DNA from: an uncultured Geobacter sp. | Lineage (GTDB): Bacteria > Desulfobacterota > Desulfuromonadia > Geobacterales > CAIOGM01 | Length of the DNA: 64,000 nucleotides | NCBI GenBank assembly: GCA_903857795.1 | Contig: CAIOGM010000038.1 | Coordinates: 1-64,000, forward strand | Reading direction: 5' to 3' | Shown: positions 20,496-30,788 of the stretch, piece by piece | Numbering within the stretch: position 1 is the first letter of the stretch | Layout of the letters: every line of letters begins with the position of its first letter | Notes under the pieces: generated by a model | Seen by the model: the letters and a program-made list of their open reading frames with translations, nothing else | Database searches by the model: none | Told to the model about the DNA's origin: nothing | Made by a program: the position numbers and the translations under genes

Positions 20496-22957
20496 CGGAC
20501 CCCCTCCACCGTGAGGGCCGGCTGCCGGGAGGTGCTGCGGCGCGCGGGAACTTTCTGTTTCGGTAGGGCCCCCTCAGCGGGCGGGTCCAGTTGGGGCGCG
20601 AGGGGCGGAGGAGGGTAGCTCTCCAGGGCGATTTTCAACACCTCGGCGATCCCCTTCACCGGGATCACCGTGACCTTCCTCAGGATCTGTTTCGGAATCT
20701 CCTCCAGGTCCTTCCGGTTCTGTTCGGGGATGATGACCGTGGTGATCCCGGCTCTGATTGCCGCCAGCATCTTCTCCTTGAGCCCCCCGATGGGGAGGAC
20801 CTTGCCGCGGAGGGTGATCTCGCCGGTCATGGCAACCTCCCTTTTTACCGGAATCTTCGTCAAGGCGGAGACCAGGGCCGTGGCCATGGTGATTCCCGCC
20901 GAAGGGCCGTCCTTGGGGATCGCCCCGGCTGGAACGTGGACATGGATCTCGCTGGCGCCGAAGATCTCCTCGGAGAGATTGAGTTCCGCCGCCCGTGAGC
21001 GAATCCAGGAGAGCGCCGCCTGGACCGACTCCTTCATGACATCTCCCAGCGATCCGGTGATGGTCAACCCCCCCTTCCCCTTCATGATGGTCGCCTCAAC
21101 ATGGAGAACCTCACCACCCACCGGGGTCCAGGCGAGCCCGGTGACGATACCGATCTCGTTCTGCTCCATCTCGTCTTCCCGGAGAAAACGGGGGGGGCCA
21201 AGATATTTCTTCACGGTACCGGCGGTGACCGTCACCTTCTTCTTCTCCCCTTCGGCCACCTTCCGGGCGATCTTCCGGCAGAGGCTGCCGATCTCCCGCT
21301 CCAGATTTCTCAAGCCCGCCTCGCGGGTGTACTGGGAGATGACGATCTTGACCGCCTCGTCGGTGATGGCGATGTACCTGCCGCTGACTCCGTTTTCCTT
21401 CATCTGACGCGGCACCAGGTAGCGCTTGGCGATCTCCAGCTTCTCCTCTTCCGTGTAGCCGGAGAGATGAATCACCTCCATCCGGTCCCGCAGCGGTCCC
21501 GGCACCGGGTCGATGTGGTTGGCCGTGGCGATGAACATCACATTGGAAAGGTTGAAGGGGAGATTGATGTAGTGATCCGAGAACATATGGTTCTGCTCCG
21601 GATCCAACACCTCCAGGAGAGCCGAGGACGGATCTCCCCGGAAGTCGGAGCCGAGCTTGTCCAGTTCGTCCAGCATGAAGACCGGGTTGTTGGTGCCGGC
21701 CTGCTTCAGCCCCTGGATGACCCGGCCGGGGAGCGCCCCCACGTAGGTCCGTCGATGCCCCCGGATCTCCGCCTCGTCCCGCATCCCTCCCAGAGAGACC
21801 CGGACGAACTTCCGGCCCATGGCCCGGGCGATGGATTTGCCCAGGGAGGTCTTCCCCACACCGGGAGGGCCCACGAAACAGAGGATCGGCCCCTTCATCT
21901 GCTTCCGGAGTTTGCGGACCGCCAGAAACTCCAGGATTCGCTCCTTGATCTTGTCCAGATAGTAGTGATCCTCGTCGAGAATCTTCTTGGCCCGCTTCAT
22001 ATCCAGCGAATCACGGCTGGCGTTTCCCCAAGGAAGCTCCACGAGCCAATCCAGATAGGTCCGGAGCATCCCCGCCTCGGCGGCGTCGGGGTGCATCTGA
22101 TCCAGCCGGTGCAGCTGCTTGAGCGCCTCCTTCTCCACCGTCTCAGGCATCTTCGACTCTTCGATGCCCTTGCGGAGGTCGGCCAGCTCTTCGGAGCGGG
22201 AGTCGGTTTCCCCCAACTCCTGCTGGATGGCCCGGAGTTGCTCCCGGAGATAGTACTCCCTCTGACTCTTCCCCATCTCCTCCTTGGCGGCGCTCTGGAT
22301 CTGCTGCTGCATGGTGAGGAGCTCTGTCTCTTTGTTGAGGAACTCCGTCACCTTCTTGAGCCGATCGATGGGGGAGAAGATCTCCAGTAACTGCTGGGAC
22401 TCCTGAACCTTGAGACCGATGTTACTGGCCACCAGGTCGGCCAGGCTCCCCGGCTCCTGCATATTTTCCATGATCACCAGGACCTCGGGGGAGATGGATT
22501 TCCCCAGCGCGATGATCTTCGAGACCTGTTCCCGGGCGTTGCGCATGAGCGCCTCGGTCTCCAGGGAGTGCTCCTCATCATGATTTTCAAAGAGTCGCTC
22601 CACCTGTACCGAGTAGAACGGTTTGGTGGCGAGATACTCCGTGATGGTCCCCTTGGCCAACCCCTGAACGAGAATCTTCACCCGGCCGTCGGGGAGCTTC
22701 AACATCCTCATGATCATGGCGATGGTGCCGACCTCGTAGATCGCCTCGGGGGCCGGGTCTTCGTCGTTCATATCCTTCTGGGTGGCAAGGAAGATCAGAC
22801 GGTCGTTGGCCAAAGCGTGCTCCACCGAGTTGACCGACATCTCCCGACCCACAAACAGCGGCAGGATCATATAGGGAAAGACCACCACGTCCCGTACCGG
22901 AAGGAGCGGGAGTTGGTCGGGGATCTTCAGCTCTTCGGTTTCCTGGGTCTCTTCCAT
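20492..22957 (-). CDS. lon: ATP-dependent protease La
   Basis: [53 protein letters not shown]; catalytic [21 protein letters not shown]. Confidence 0.98.
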   Translation of the reverse strand: MEETQETEELKIPDQLPLLPVRDVVVFPYMILPLFVGREMSVNSVEHALANDRLIFLATQKDMNDEDPAPEAIYEVGTIAMIMRMLKLPDGRVKILVQGLAKGTITEYLATKPFYSVQVERLFENHDEEHSLETEALMRNAREQVSKIIALGKSISPEVLVIMENMQEPGSLADLVASNIGLKVQESQQLLEIFSPIDRLKKVTEFLNKETELLTMQQQIQSAAKEEMGKSQREYYLREQLRAIQQELGETDSRSEELADLRKGIEESKMPETVEKEALKQLHRLDQMHPDAAEAGMLRTYLDWLVELPWGNASRDSLDMKRAKKILDEDHYYLDKIKERILEFLAVRKLRKQMKGPILCFVGPPGVGKTSLGKSIARAMGRKFVRVSLGGMRDEAEIRGHRRTYVGALPGRVIQGLKQAGTNNPVFMLDELDKLGSDFRGDPSSALLEVLDPEQNHMFSDHYINLPFNLSNVMFIATANHIDPVPGPLRDRMEVIHLSGYTEEEKLEIAKRYLVPRQMKENGVSGRYIAITDEAVKIVISQYTREAGLRNLEREIGSLCRKIARKVAEGEKKKVTVTAGTVKKYLGPPRFLREDEMEQNEIGIVTGLAWTPVGGEVLHVEATIMKGKGGLTITGSLGDVMKESVQAALSWIRSRAAELNLSEEIFGASEIHVHVPAGAIPKDGPSAGITMATALVSALTKIPVKREVAMTGEITLRGKVLPIGGLKEKMLAAIRAGITTVIIPEQNRKDLEEIPKQILRKVTVIPVKGIAEVLKIALESYPPPPLAPQLDPPAEGALPKQKVPARRSTSRQPALTVEGVR

Positions 22958-23291
22958 GCTCTTGGCTCCTCTGACTCGTCTCCTGCTCCCCTCTCTTCCC
23001 TGGTGCGAGAGGGGGTGGAACAGCCGTCACTGAAGAGCGGGCGGCTCAACGTGCGACGGCTTCAATAAAACAACTCAGCCCGCCAAAGTCAAGGCTTGGC
23101 GAGCTCATGCCACTCGTGAGGGCACTTTATGTCAGAACGGTGGTGAGGTCAACGAGAAAAACCACCCCGGAGGGAACGGCAACCTGCGCGAAAAATTTGA
23201 AATTCTTCCAGCGAGTGTGTATACTTCGCGCTTTCATGAGCTGTTCCGGCCACGCCGGCGCCGCACGCACTCCATAGCGGGAGGATACTCC

Positions 23292-25166
23292 ATGACGTCT
23301 GTTCGGACAATTCCGTTGATTCTGCTCATCGCACTGCTGACAACCGGATTCGACTGGGGATTCGGCGGCAAGGACAAATGCGGTGAAGCCCGCGCACTCC
23401 TCCGGGGCGCCGCCGCCAAAAGCCCGGCCGAACGGCAGAAGGACGAGGCGCGGATCAGGGGGCTCTGCCCGGATGGTTCTGCTGTTCACGTACTTGAGGG
23501 GCGCCGTCTGGAACAGGAGGGGAAACAGGAGGAGGCGATCTCCGAATACCGGGTGGCCCTGAAGATCGATCCCATCCTGCCTGAGGCGAGCAGAGCCCTC
23601 GGCCTGATCTACCTCCAGAAAGGGCAGAGCGATGAGGCTGCCGTCGAGCTGACCAAGGGGCTCGCCGATGGGGGTGACCCCCGGATCCAGCGCGCCCTGG
23701 CGACCATTTTTGCCGACAAAAAGTTCTATCCACTTGCCGCCTACCATTATACCGCAGCCCTCAACGCCTACCCCGACGATCTGTCGCTCCACCTGGGATT
23801 GGCCGACACCTTGCGGCACATGGGCTCACGTGACGACGCAGAAAAGCAGTACCTCAACTGCCTGACCCTGGATTCGAAGAACACCGATGCTCTGCTCGGC
23901 CTGGCGGCACTCTACGAGGAGATGGACCAGCCGGCCAAGGCCCTGGATCAGGCAAAAAAGGCGTCCGAAACCGAGCCGAAAAATCTTGAGATCCATGCCA
24001 AGCTGGCGGAATTGTACGAAAAAACCGGCGATCTGGCACAGGCGGCAGTGGAGTATCAGATCGCCGGGAGATCGCAAGGGGAGGTGGCCGTCGGTTATCT
24101 GAGCCGCGGGGACGCTTCCCTGGCGAAAAAGGAGTACGACAAGGCCATCGCCGACTATCTGAACGCCCTCAAGGAAAAGCCCGACTGGCCGGCGGCCCAG
24201 GGTAAAATCGCCGTCGCCTACCAGGAGGCGGGACGAGATGAAGATGCCATCAGGGCGTTCAGGGAGGCGCTTCGCCTGAAGGGAACCAGCGGGGACCTGC
24301 ACTACAGGCTCGGCACTCTCTATGAAAAGCGTGGGCTCACCGACGAAGCGGTGGTGGAGTACCGGCAGGCGCTCAAATATTTACCTGAACATTATGAGAC
24401 CCGCCTGCACCTCGCCGAGATTTACGCCTCTCGGGGGAGCCTCCCCCCAGCCATCGAACAGTATCAGTTGCTCATCAAGCAGAAGGGAAGTAACCCGGTC
24501 CTTTATCTCAAGATGGCGCGGCTTCAGCTCCTGAGCAAAAACGTCAGGGAAGCCGCGGTGTTCTATGAAGAGTGTCTCCGTCTCGACCCGGAGTGCATCG
24601 ATGCCCACCGGGAACTGGCAAACCTGCAGAAGAAGGGGGGAGAGATCGAGGAGGCGGAGAAACACTATCGTCAGGTTCTCCGGCTGAAAAGTGACGACGC
24701 CGAGGCGAGGAACGCCCTCATCACCATCTCCGTGGAGAACAAAAAATACGATGATGTCATTCTCCTCCTCAAGGAGGGGGTGGCCTTGAATCCCGGTGAC
24801 GCCAACTACTACTACAAGCTGGGCATCATCTACGAGTACCAGAAGGCGTATCCGGCCGCCACAGAGCAGTACAAGCGGGCGGTGGAACTCAACGCCGATC
24901 ATGCCAAGGCGTATAACGCCCTGGGGCGGGTCTATATGAAGAGTGGCCGGACCGCAGAGGCGCGGGAAGCCCTGGAGGCGGCGAAGAAGATAGACCCTAA
25001 CCTGGAAGAGACCAAGGTTCTGCTGGGGAATCTCCGGGATGAACTCTCCATCGATTCGGGCAAGTCCTACCGGAAACAGGGCAAAGCGGGCAAGAAGGGA
25101 AAGAAAGGGAAAGCCGGGAAGGGGTCGTCCACGAAAAAGAAAAAGAAAAAGAGCACAAAGAAGTAA
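23292..25166 (+). CDS. Tetratricopeptide repeat protein, Lys-rich C-terminus
   Basis: Many TPR units (e.g. AHRELANLQKKGGEIEEAEKHYRQVLRLKSDD), signal-like N-terminus, GKKGKKGKAGKGSSTKKKKKKSTKK tail. Confidence 0.9.
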   Translation: MTSVRTIPLILLIALLTTGFDWGFGGKDKCGEARALLRGAAAKSPAERQKDEARIRGLCPDGSAVHVLEGRRLEQEGKQEEAISEYRVALKIDPILPEASRALGLIYLQKGQSDEAAVELTKGLADGGDPRIQRALATIFADKKFYPLAAYHYTAALNAYPDDLSLHLGLADTLRHMGSRDDAEKQYLNCLTLDSKNTDALLGLAALYEEMDQPAKALDQAKKASETEPKNLEIHAKLAELYEKTGDLAQAAVEYQIAGRSQGEVAVGYLSRGDASLAKKEYDKAIADYLNALKEKPDWPAAQGKIAVAYQEAGRDEDAIRAFREALRLKGTSGDLHYRLGTLYEKRGLTDEAVVEYRQALKYLPEHYETRLHLAEIYASRGSLPPAIEQYQLLIKQKGSNPVLYLKMARLQLLSKNVREAAVFYEECLRLDPECIDAHRELANLQKKGGEIEEAEKHYRQVLRLKSDDAEARNALITISVENKKYDDVILLLKEGVALNPGDANYYYKLGIIYEYQKAYPAATEQYKRAVELNADHAKAYNALGRVYMKSGRTAEAREALEAAKKIDPNLEETKVLLGNLRDELSIDSGKSYRKQGKAGKKGKKGKAGKGSSTKKKKKKSTKK

Positions 25167-25209
25167 CCCAAATTACCAATTAATGCTGAACGTTGAGCGT
25201 GAAAAAGTG

Positions 25210-25236
25210 AAAAGCCGGGGAATATCCCCGGCTTTT
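25210..25236. terminator. Bidirectional intrinsic terminator
   Basis: AAAAGCCGGGG-aatat-CCCCGGCTTTT, perfect 11-bp stem between convergent genes. Confidence 0.92.
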
Positions 25237-25245
25237 CTGTTCGCC

Positions 25246-25704
25246 CTAATTTATTGGAATTTTTGTTGCGTCCAGGGCAGTAATCATTACCCTGGCTTTA
25301 CCTTGGCGAAGAAAACCGAGTTCTCTGGCCGCCGATTTTGAGAGATCGATGAGACGACTCTTCCGCTTTCTGCATCGATCGTTGACGGTCACCACGACCT
25401 CATGGTCGTTTTCCAGATTGGTGACCTTGACTTTTGTGCCGAGGGGCAGGTCATTATGCGCCGCCGTGAGCTTGGCGGGATTGTACCGTTCCCCCGATGA
25501 GGTTCGCCGCCCCTTGTACCGGGCAGCGTAGTAGGTTGCGACTCCTTTTTTGCCGGTGTTGCTCTCCGCCACCCTCTCGGGAGTGGCGACCCCTTGTGTG
25601 ACAACCTTGTCAATCTCTTCTGCTCTTAGGGGGGTGCTCGGCGCGAGCATCGTGCAGGCCATGACGGCCAGTACCGTCATTACCCGCAGATTCGGGTACC
25701 GCAT
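25246..25704 (-). CDS. Septal ring lytic transglycosylase RlpA family protein
   Basis: GVATYYAARYKGRRTSSGERYNPAKLTAAHNDLPLGTKVKVTNLEND...VTVNDRC; signal peptide. Confidence 0.93.
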   Translation of the reverse strand: MRYPNLRVMTVLAVMACTMLAPSTPLRAEEIDKVVTQGVATPERVAESNTGKKGVATYYAARYKGRRTSSGERYNPAKLTAAHNDLPLGTKVKVTNLENDHEVVVTVNDRCRKRKSRLIDLSKSAARELGFLRQGKARVMITALDATKIPIN

Positions 25705-25958
25705 TCATACCTCCTTCTGGGCGAGGTTCACTTATCTCACTATCTGCCTGTTTTGTCAAGTATAATTTTGGTTTACACAGTATAACACACCGTAAACATT
25801 GATATTCTTGGCCGTATTTTGTTTCTCCGGCGTTACCAAAGCTAAGCGCCGGCTCATCCGGCCACTCAGAAAATGGCTCCGAGAAATGAGTTTACAAACC
25901 CTCCATTTTTTCTTACAGTGACCCGCGAAGAATCACCCCCGTTGAAAAAAGGACCCCC

Positions 25959-27053
25959 ATGGACCAGGTTAAGAGAACTCCGCTTTTTCAGGAGCACGAG
26001 GCGCTACAGGCGCTCATCGCCCCCTTTGGCGGCTGGGAGATGCCGATCCAGTACCCCACCGGCATCATCGCCGAGCACCGCTGGTGCCGGGAACAGGCAG
26101 CCCTCTTCGACATCTGTCACATGGGAGAGTTTCTCTATGAGGGGGATCTTGATGCAGGCGGAATGGAAGGACTCTTCACCTTCTCCGTCAAGAGCATTCC
26201 AGTGGGGCGCTCCCGCTACGGCTTCCTCCTCAACAAAGAGGGGGGGGTGATCGATGATCTCATCGCCTTCCGCCTCGCCGAGGAGAGGGTCATGGTGGTC
26301 GTCAACGCCGCCACCATCGCCAACGATTTTGCTACCATCGGCTCCCGTCTCACCGGCGCGGCAGCCTTCACCGATATCTCCGCTGCAACCGCCAAGCTCG
26401 ATCTTCAGGGCCCCCTGGCCCGCGCCGTCCTTGTGCGGTTTTTCGGCGACGCTCTCGGCTCGATCCCCTACTTCACCTTTACAGAGTGCACCCTCCTGGG
26501 CGCCCCAGCCATCGTCAGCCGGACCGGGTATACGGGGGAACTAGGGTACGAACTGTTTCTCCCCACGGAAAAGGTTCGGGAACTCTGGGCACTCCTCCTC
26601 ACCGATGACCGGGTCAGACCGGCCGGTCTCGGCAGCCGGGATCTGCTCCGCCTGGAGGTCGGCTACAGCCTCTACGGCAGCGACATCGACGCGGTCACCA
26701 CCCCGCTGGAGGCAGGGCTCTCCTCTTTTGTCAACTTCTCCAAGGAGTTCATCGGCAAGGAGGCGCTCCTGCGTCAAAAGGAAGAGGGGCTTAAACAAGT
26801 CAAGGTCGCCTTCAAGGTCGCCTCCCGACGCGCCCCCCGGCACCACTACGACATCTGCTTCGAAGGAGAGCAGGTCGGCACGGTCACCAGCGGTGCCTTC
26901 TCCCCCATGCTCGGCTGCGGCATCGGCCTTGGCATCGTCACCCCGGAGATGGCCGCCATCGGTTCGCCCATTACCATCCGTCACGAGAGAGTGACCATGG
27001 AGGCGACGGTCTGCGACCTGCCGTTCTACCGGGAGGGGTCACTGCGGAAGTAA
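25959..27053 (+). CDS. gcvT: Glycine cleavage system T protein (aminomethyltransferase)
   Basis: HEALQALIAPFGGWEMPIQYPTGIIAEHRWCREQAALFDICHMGEF; SRTGYTGELGYELF. Confidence 0.96.
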   Translation: MDQVKRTPLFQEHEALQALIAPFGGWEMPIQYPTGIIAEHRWCREQAALFDICHMGEFLYEGDLDAGGMEGLFTFSVKSIPVGRSRYGFLLNKEGGVIDDLIAFRLAEERVMVVVNAATIANDFATIGSRLTGAAAFTDISAATAKLDLQGPLARAVLVRFFGDALGSIPYFTFTECTLLGAPAIVSRTGYTGELGYELFLPTEKVRELWALLLTDDRVRPAGLGSRDLLRLEVGYSLYGSDIDAVTTPLEAGLSSFVNFSKEFIGKEALLRQKEEGLKQVKVAFKVASRRAPRHHYDICFEGEQVGTVTSGAFSPMLGCGIGLGIVTPEMAAIGSPITIRHERVTMEATVCDLPFYREGSLRK

Positions 27054-27067
27054 TCAAGCAAGACCTG

Positions 27068-27122
27068 CAGGGGCGGGTTCAGCCGCGAACGCCACCATGT
27101 TCGCGGGCAAAGCCCGCCCCTA
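27068..27122. repeat. Nested inverted-repeat element between gcvT and gcvH
   Basis: GGGGCGGG(27070-27077)...CGCGAAC-gccaccat-GTTCGCG...CCCGCCCC(27113-27120). Confidence 0.8.
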
Positions 27123-27162
27123 CGGAAACTCTATAGCTCTTAATTATTTAGGGAGGTTCAAG

Positions 27163-27537
27163 ATGGAAACCTATTTCACCAAAGAACACGAGTGGGTCAG
27201 AATGAAGGATGGGGTTGCCGCGGTGGGGATCAGCGACTTTGCGGCCCATCAGCTCGGTGATGTCACCTTCGTCGAGCTCCCCCCCTTGGGGAAGAGTGTC
27301 AAACAGTTCGAACAGTTCGCCGCCATCGAGTCGGTGAAGGCTGCCAGCGACATCTATGCCCCCCTCTCGGGAAAGATAATCAAGATCAACGACCTCCTGG
27401 AGGAGTCACCGGAGATCGTTAACGAGTCACCAGAAGACGCCGCCTGGATCGCCTGGCTTGAGCCGTCCAATCTGGACGAGCTGAAGAACCTCATGACCCA
27501 GGCTCAATATGAGGAGTTCCGGGGAGGAATGGAATGA
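27163..27537 (+). CDS. gcvH: Glycine cleavage system H protein
   Basis: [40 protein letters not shown]...[18 protein letters not shown] (lipoyl Lys). Confidence 0.97.
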   Translation: METYFTKEHEWVRMKDGVAAVGISDFAAHQLGDVTFVELPPLGKSVKQFEQFAAIESVKAASDIYAPLSGKIIKINDLLEESPEIVNESPEDAAWIAWLEPSNLDELKNLMTQAQYEEFRGGME

Positions 27538-28889
27538 GCGGCGCCGACTACTGCCCCTCCACTCCCGAGGAGATCCGGGAGATGCTGGCGGCCATCGGCG
27601 CGGCCGATCTGGAGGAGCTGTTCAGCCCCATCCCGGAGGAGTTGCGCGCCCGCTCCTTCGACCTCCCCGCCGGAATCTCCGAATTCGAAATGCTCGACCG
27701 GCTGAAAGCGTTGGCGCAGCAGAACGGCGCCCCCCTCACCCTGTTCATCGGCGGTGGCTACTACGATCATCTCATCCCGGCGGTGGTGGATCACCTGGCC
27801 GGCCGGGCCGAGTTCTACACCGCCTATACCCCCTACCAGCCCGAATGTTCCCAGGGAACCCTCCAGGCACTCTTCGAATATCAGACCGCCATCTGCCGCC
27901 TCACCGGAATGGAGGCGGCCAACGCCTCCCTCTACGATGGGGCAACCGCCCTGGCCGAGGCGGCTCTCATGGCGCTGCGGGCGACGGGAAGGAGCCGCCT
28001 GGTCATCGACGGCGGGGTCAGCCCCTTCTCCCGTGAGGTGATCAGGACTTACCTGGCCAACCTGGACGTTGAGATCATGGAGGTCGTCCCCCGCAACGGC
28101 GGCATCGACCGGGAGGCGCTCCTGGAGGCCCTTGATGATGCCACCGCCGCCCTTCTGGTCCAGAATCCGACCTTCTTCGGCACGGTTGAGGAACTCAGCG
28201 ACATAGCGGCCGCGGCCCATGAGAAGGGAGCGCTCCTGGTGGTCTCCGCCTACCCGATCTCCCTGGGTCTGGTGAAATCCCCCGGTGAGATGGGGGCCGA
28301 CGTCGTGGTCGGAGACGGCCAGTCACTGGGGAACGCCATGAGCTTCGGCGGCCCCTCCTTCGGCTTTATCTCCGCCCGCAAGAAGCTGATCCGCAACATG
28401 CCGGGACGGATCGTCGGCGAGACCGTGGACGGTCAGGGGCGCCGCGGCTTCGTCCTGACCCTCCAGGCGAGAGAGCAGCATATCAAACGGCACAAGGCCA
28501 CCTCCAACATCTGCAGCAACCAGGGGCTCTGCGCCCTCAAGGGGCTGATCTTCCTCACCTCGCTGGGGAAAGAGGGTTTCAGGGAGCTGGCGCTGCTCAA
28601 CCGGGACAAGGCCGAGTACGCCAAGGAAAATCTGACCGCCATCGACGGCGTCTCCCTGGTCAATGACGGCGCGACCTTCAACGAGTTCACCCTCCGCCTC
28701 CCCAAGAGCGCAACAGAAGTGGTTGAACGGCTCATGGCACAAGGGATCGCCGCCGGCCTCCCGCTGGGGAACTATGAGCCGGAGATGGAAGAGTGCCTCG
28801 TGGTAACGGTTACGGAGAAGCGGAGCAAGGTAGAGATCGACCGGCTGGCGGATGCGCTGCGAAATGAGCTGGAATGTATCCGCTTCTGA
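27534..28889 (+). CDS. gcvPA: Glycine dehydrogenase (decarboxylating) subunit 1
   Basis: [75 protein letters not shown]. Confidence 0.97.
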   Translation: MSGADYCPSTPEEIREMLAAIGAADLEELFSPIPEELRARSFDLPAGISEFEMLDRLKALAQQNGAPLTLFIGGGYYDHLIPAVVDHLAGRAEFYTAYTPYQPECSQGTLQALFEYQTAICRLTGMEAANASLYDGATALAEAALMALRATGRSRLVIDGGVSPFSREVIRTYLANLDVEIMEVVPRNGGIDREALLEALDDATAALLVQNPTFFGTVEELSDIAAAAHEKGALLVVSAYPISLGLVKSPGEMGADVVVGDGQSLGNAMSFGGPSFGFISARKKLIRNMPGRIVGETVDGQGRRGFVLTLQAREQHIKRHKATSNICSNQGLCALKGLIFLTSLGKEGFRELALLNRDKAEYAKENLTAIDGVSLVNDGATFNEFTLRLPKSATEVVERLMAQGIAAGLPLGNYEPEMEECLVVTVTEKRSKVEIDRLADALRNELECIRF

Positions 28890-28900
28890 AGGAGATCTAC

Positions 28901-29281
28901 ATGGGATATATCCATGCCGAGATCGAACTGTCCAATCCCCGAGAGCCGGGCCTCAACCCTCTCAAGGCCCGAGCCCTGGTCGATAGCGGCGCATTGACCC
29001 TCCGTATTCCTGCCCATGTGCAGTTGCAATTGCGGTTGGAGGAGGCGGAGAAACGGGAGATAACCACCGCCGACGGCAGGAAATCCGTGGTTTCATATGT
29101 CGGTCCGGTCAAAATCTGTTTTCAGAATCGAACCGCCTTTGTGGGGGCGCTTGTGTTGGGAGATGAAGTATTGCTGGGGGCGGTGCCGATGGAAGAGATG
29201 GATCTTGTCATAAGCCCGTCCCGCCGGGAATTGGTCGTCAACCCGGAAAGCCCCAATATCCCGCAGGCGCTGGTGAAGTGA
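28901..29281 (+). CDS. Clan AA retropepsin-like aspartic protease family protein
   Basis: 126-aa ORF with single ALVDSGALTLRIP active-site-like motif and later hydrophobic LLGAVPMEEMDLVISP segment. Confidence 0.78.
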   Translation: MGYIHAEIELSNPREPGLNPLKARALVDSGALTLRIPAHVQLQLRLEEAEKREITTADGRKSVVSYVGPVKICFQNRTAFVGALVLGDEVLLGAVPMEEMDLVISPSRRELVVNPESPNIPQALVK

Positions 29282-29345
29282 CGTTCGGTCTGAGCAAATG
29301 AGTGACGGCTGGTTTCAGCGCGGTCAATAGAGTGAGGGAAACACC

Positions 29346-30788
29346 ATGCAACTGATCTATGAACAATCCATTGACGGGCGCCGCGGCGTGCGTCTGCCGG
29401 CCTCCGATGTCCCTGCCGCTCTCCCGCTTCCGGCGGAACTCCTCAGGAAGGAAGCCGCCGGCCTGCCGGAGGTGAGTGAACTGGATACCGTCCGCCACTT
29501 CACCAACCTCTCCCGCCGCAACTTTTCGGTGGACACTCACTTCTACCCTCTGGGCTCCTGCACCATGAAGTACAACGTCAAGGCGACGGAGAACGGCGCA
29601 GCTCTCTTCAACGGCGAGCATCCGCTCCTGCCGCTCCTCCCCGGCGGAGAGCCCCACGCTCAAGGTTCTCTGGCGCTCCTCCATGGACTCGCCACGTCCC
29701 TGGCCGAGATCACCGGCATGGCCGAGGTGACCACCCAGCCCTTGGCCGGCGCCCACGGCGAGATGACCGGGATAATGCTCATCGCCGCCTACCACAAGGC
29801 AAAAGGAAACAAAAAGAGATACGTGATCGTCCCGGACTCCTCCCATGGTACGAATCCGGCCTCGGCCGCCATGGTGGGGTACGAAATCATCACCATCCCC
29901 ACGGCCCCCTACGGCGACATGGACCTGGACGCCTTCCGGGCCGCCATGAACAATGAGGTGGCGGCGGTGATGATGACCTGCCCCAACACCCTGGGCCTCT
30001 TCAACCCGCATATCAAGGAGATCTGCGACATCGCCCACTCCTTCGACGCCCTCTGCTACTACGACGGCGCCAACCTGAACGCCATCATGGGAAAGGTCCG
30101 TCCCGGCGACGTGGGATTCGATGTCATCCATCTCAACCTTCACAAGACCTTCGGCACCCCCCACGGTGGCGGCGGTCCCGGCTCCGGCCCGGTTGGAGTC
30201 AAGGAGGCACTGGTCCCGTTCCTCCCGCTTCCACGCATCGTCAAGAACGACAGCGGTTTCATCCTGGAGACGACCAACCCCGCCAGTATCGGCCGGACCG
30301 CCAACTTCTTCGGCAACTTCGGGGTCATGGTCAAAGCCTACGCCTACATCCTGCTCCTGGGACGCGAAGGGCTCATCCGGGTCAGCGAGCAGGCGGTGCT
30401 CAACGCCAACTACATCATGGCGAGGCTCAAGGGGCATTACGATCTCCCCTACGACTTCACCTGTATGCACGAGTGCGTCTTTTCCGCCAGTCGCCAGGTC
30501 AAGCAGGGGGTACATGCACTGGATATCGCCAAGTATCTCATAGATCAAGGCTACCATCCCCCCACGGTCTACTTCCCGCTCATCGTCAAGGACGCCATCA
30601 TGATCGAACCGACGGAGACCGAGAGCAAGGCGACCATGGACCTCTTCATCCAGGTGATGATCCAGGCAGCAGAGCTGGCCGAGAGCGACCCCGGTGCCTT
30701 TGCCGCGCTCCCCGCCACCATGCCGGTGAGCCGGTTGGACGAGACCCGGGCCGCCCGGTCCCAACAGGTCTGCTTTGCCGGCTGCTGA
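29346..30788 (+). CDS. gcvPB: Glycine dehydrogenase (decarboxylating) subunit 2
   Basis: HFYPLGSCTMKYN; PDSSHGTNPASAAMVGYE; DVIHLNLHKTFGTPHGGGGPGSGPVGV. Confidence 0.97.
   Translation: MQLIYEQSIDGRRGVRLPASDVPAALPLPAELLRKEAAGLPEVSELDTVRHFTNLSRRNFSVDTHFYPLGSCTMKYNVKATENGAALFNGEHPLLPLLPGGEPHAQGSLALLHGLATSLAEITGMAEVTTQPLAGAHGEMTGIMLIAAYHKAKGNKKRYVIVPDSSHGTNPASAAMVGYEIITIPTAPYGDMDLDAFRAAMNNEVAAVMMTCPNTLGLFNPHIKEICDIAHSFDALCYYDGANLNAIMGKVRPGDVGFDVIHLNLHKTFGTPHGGGGPGSGPVGVKEALVPFLPLPRIVKNDSGFILETTNPASIGRTANFFGNFGVMVKAYAYILLLGREGLIRVSEQAVLNANYIMARLKGHYDLPYDFTCMHECVFSASRQVKQGVHALDIAKYLIDQGYHPPTVYFPLIVKDAIMIEPTETESKATMDLFIQVMIQAAELAESDPGAFAALPATMPVSRLDETRAARSQQVCFAGC

Noticed and set aside
21101-22390. 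429-aa plus-strand ORF opposite lon
   Set aside because: Antisense to lon; shadow ORF.
25800-25958. Glycine riboswitch upstream of gcvT
   Set aside because: Characteristic glycine aptamer motifs are not visible; kept only as an unassigned structured leader.
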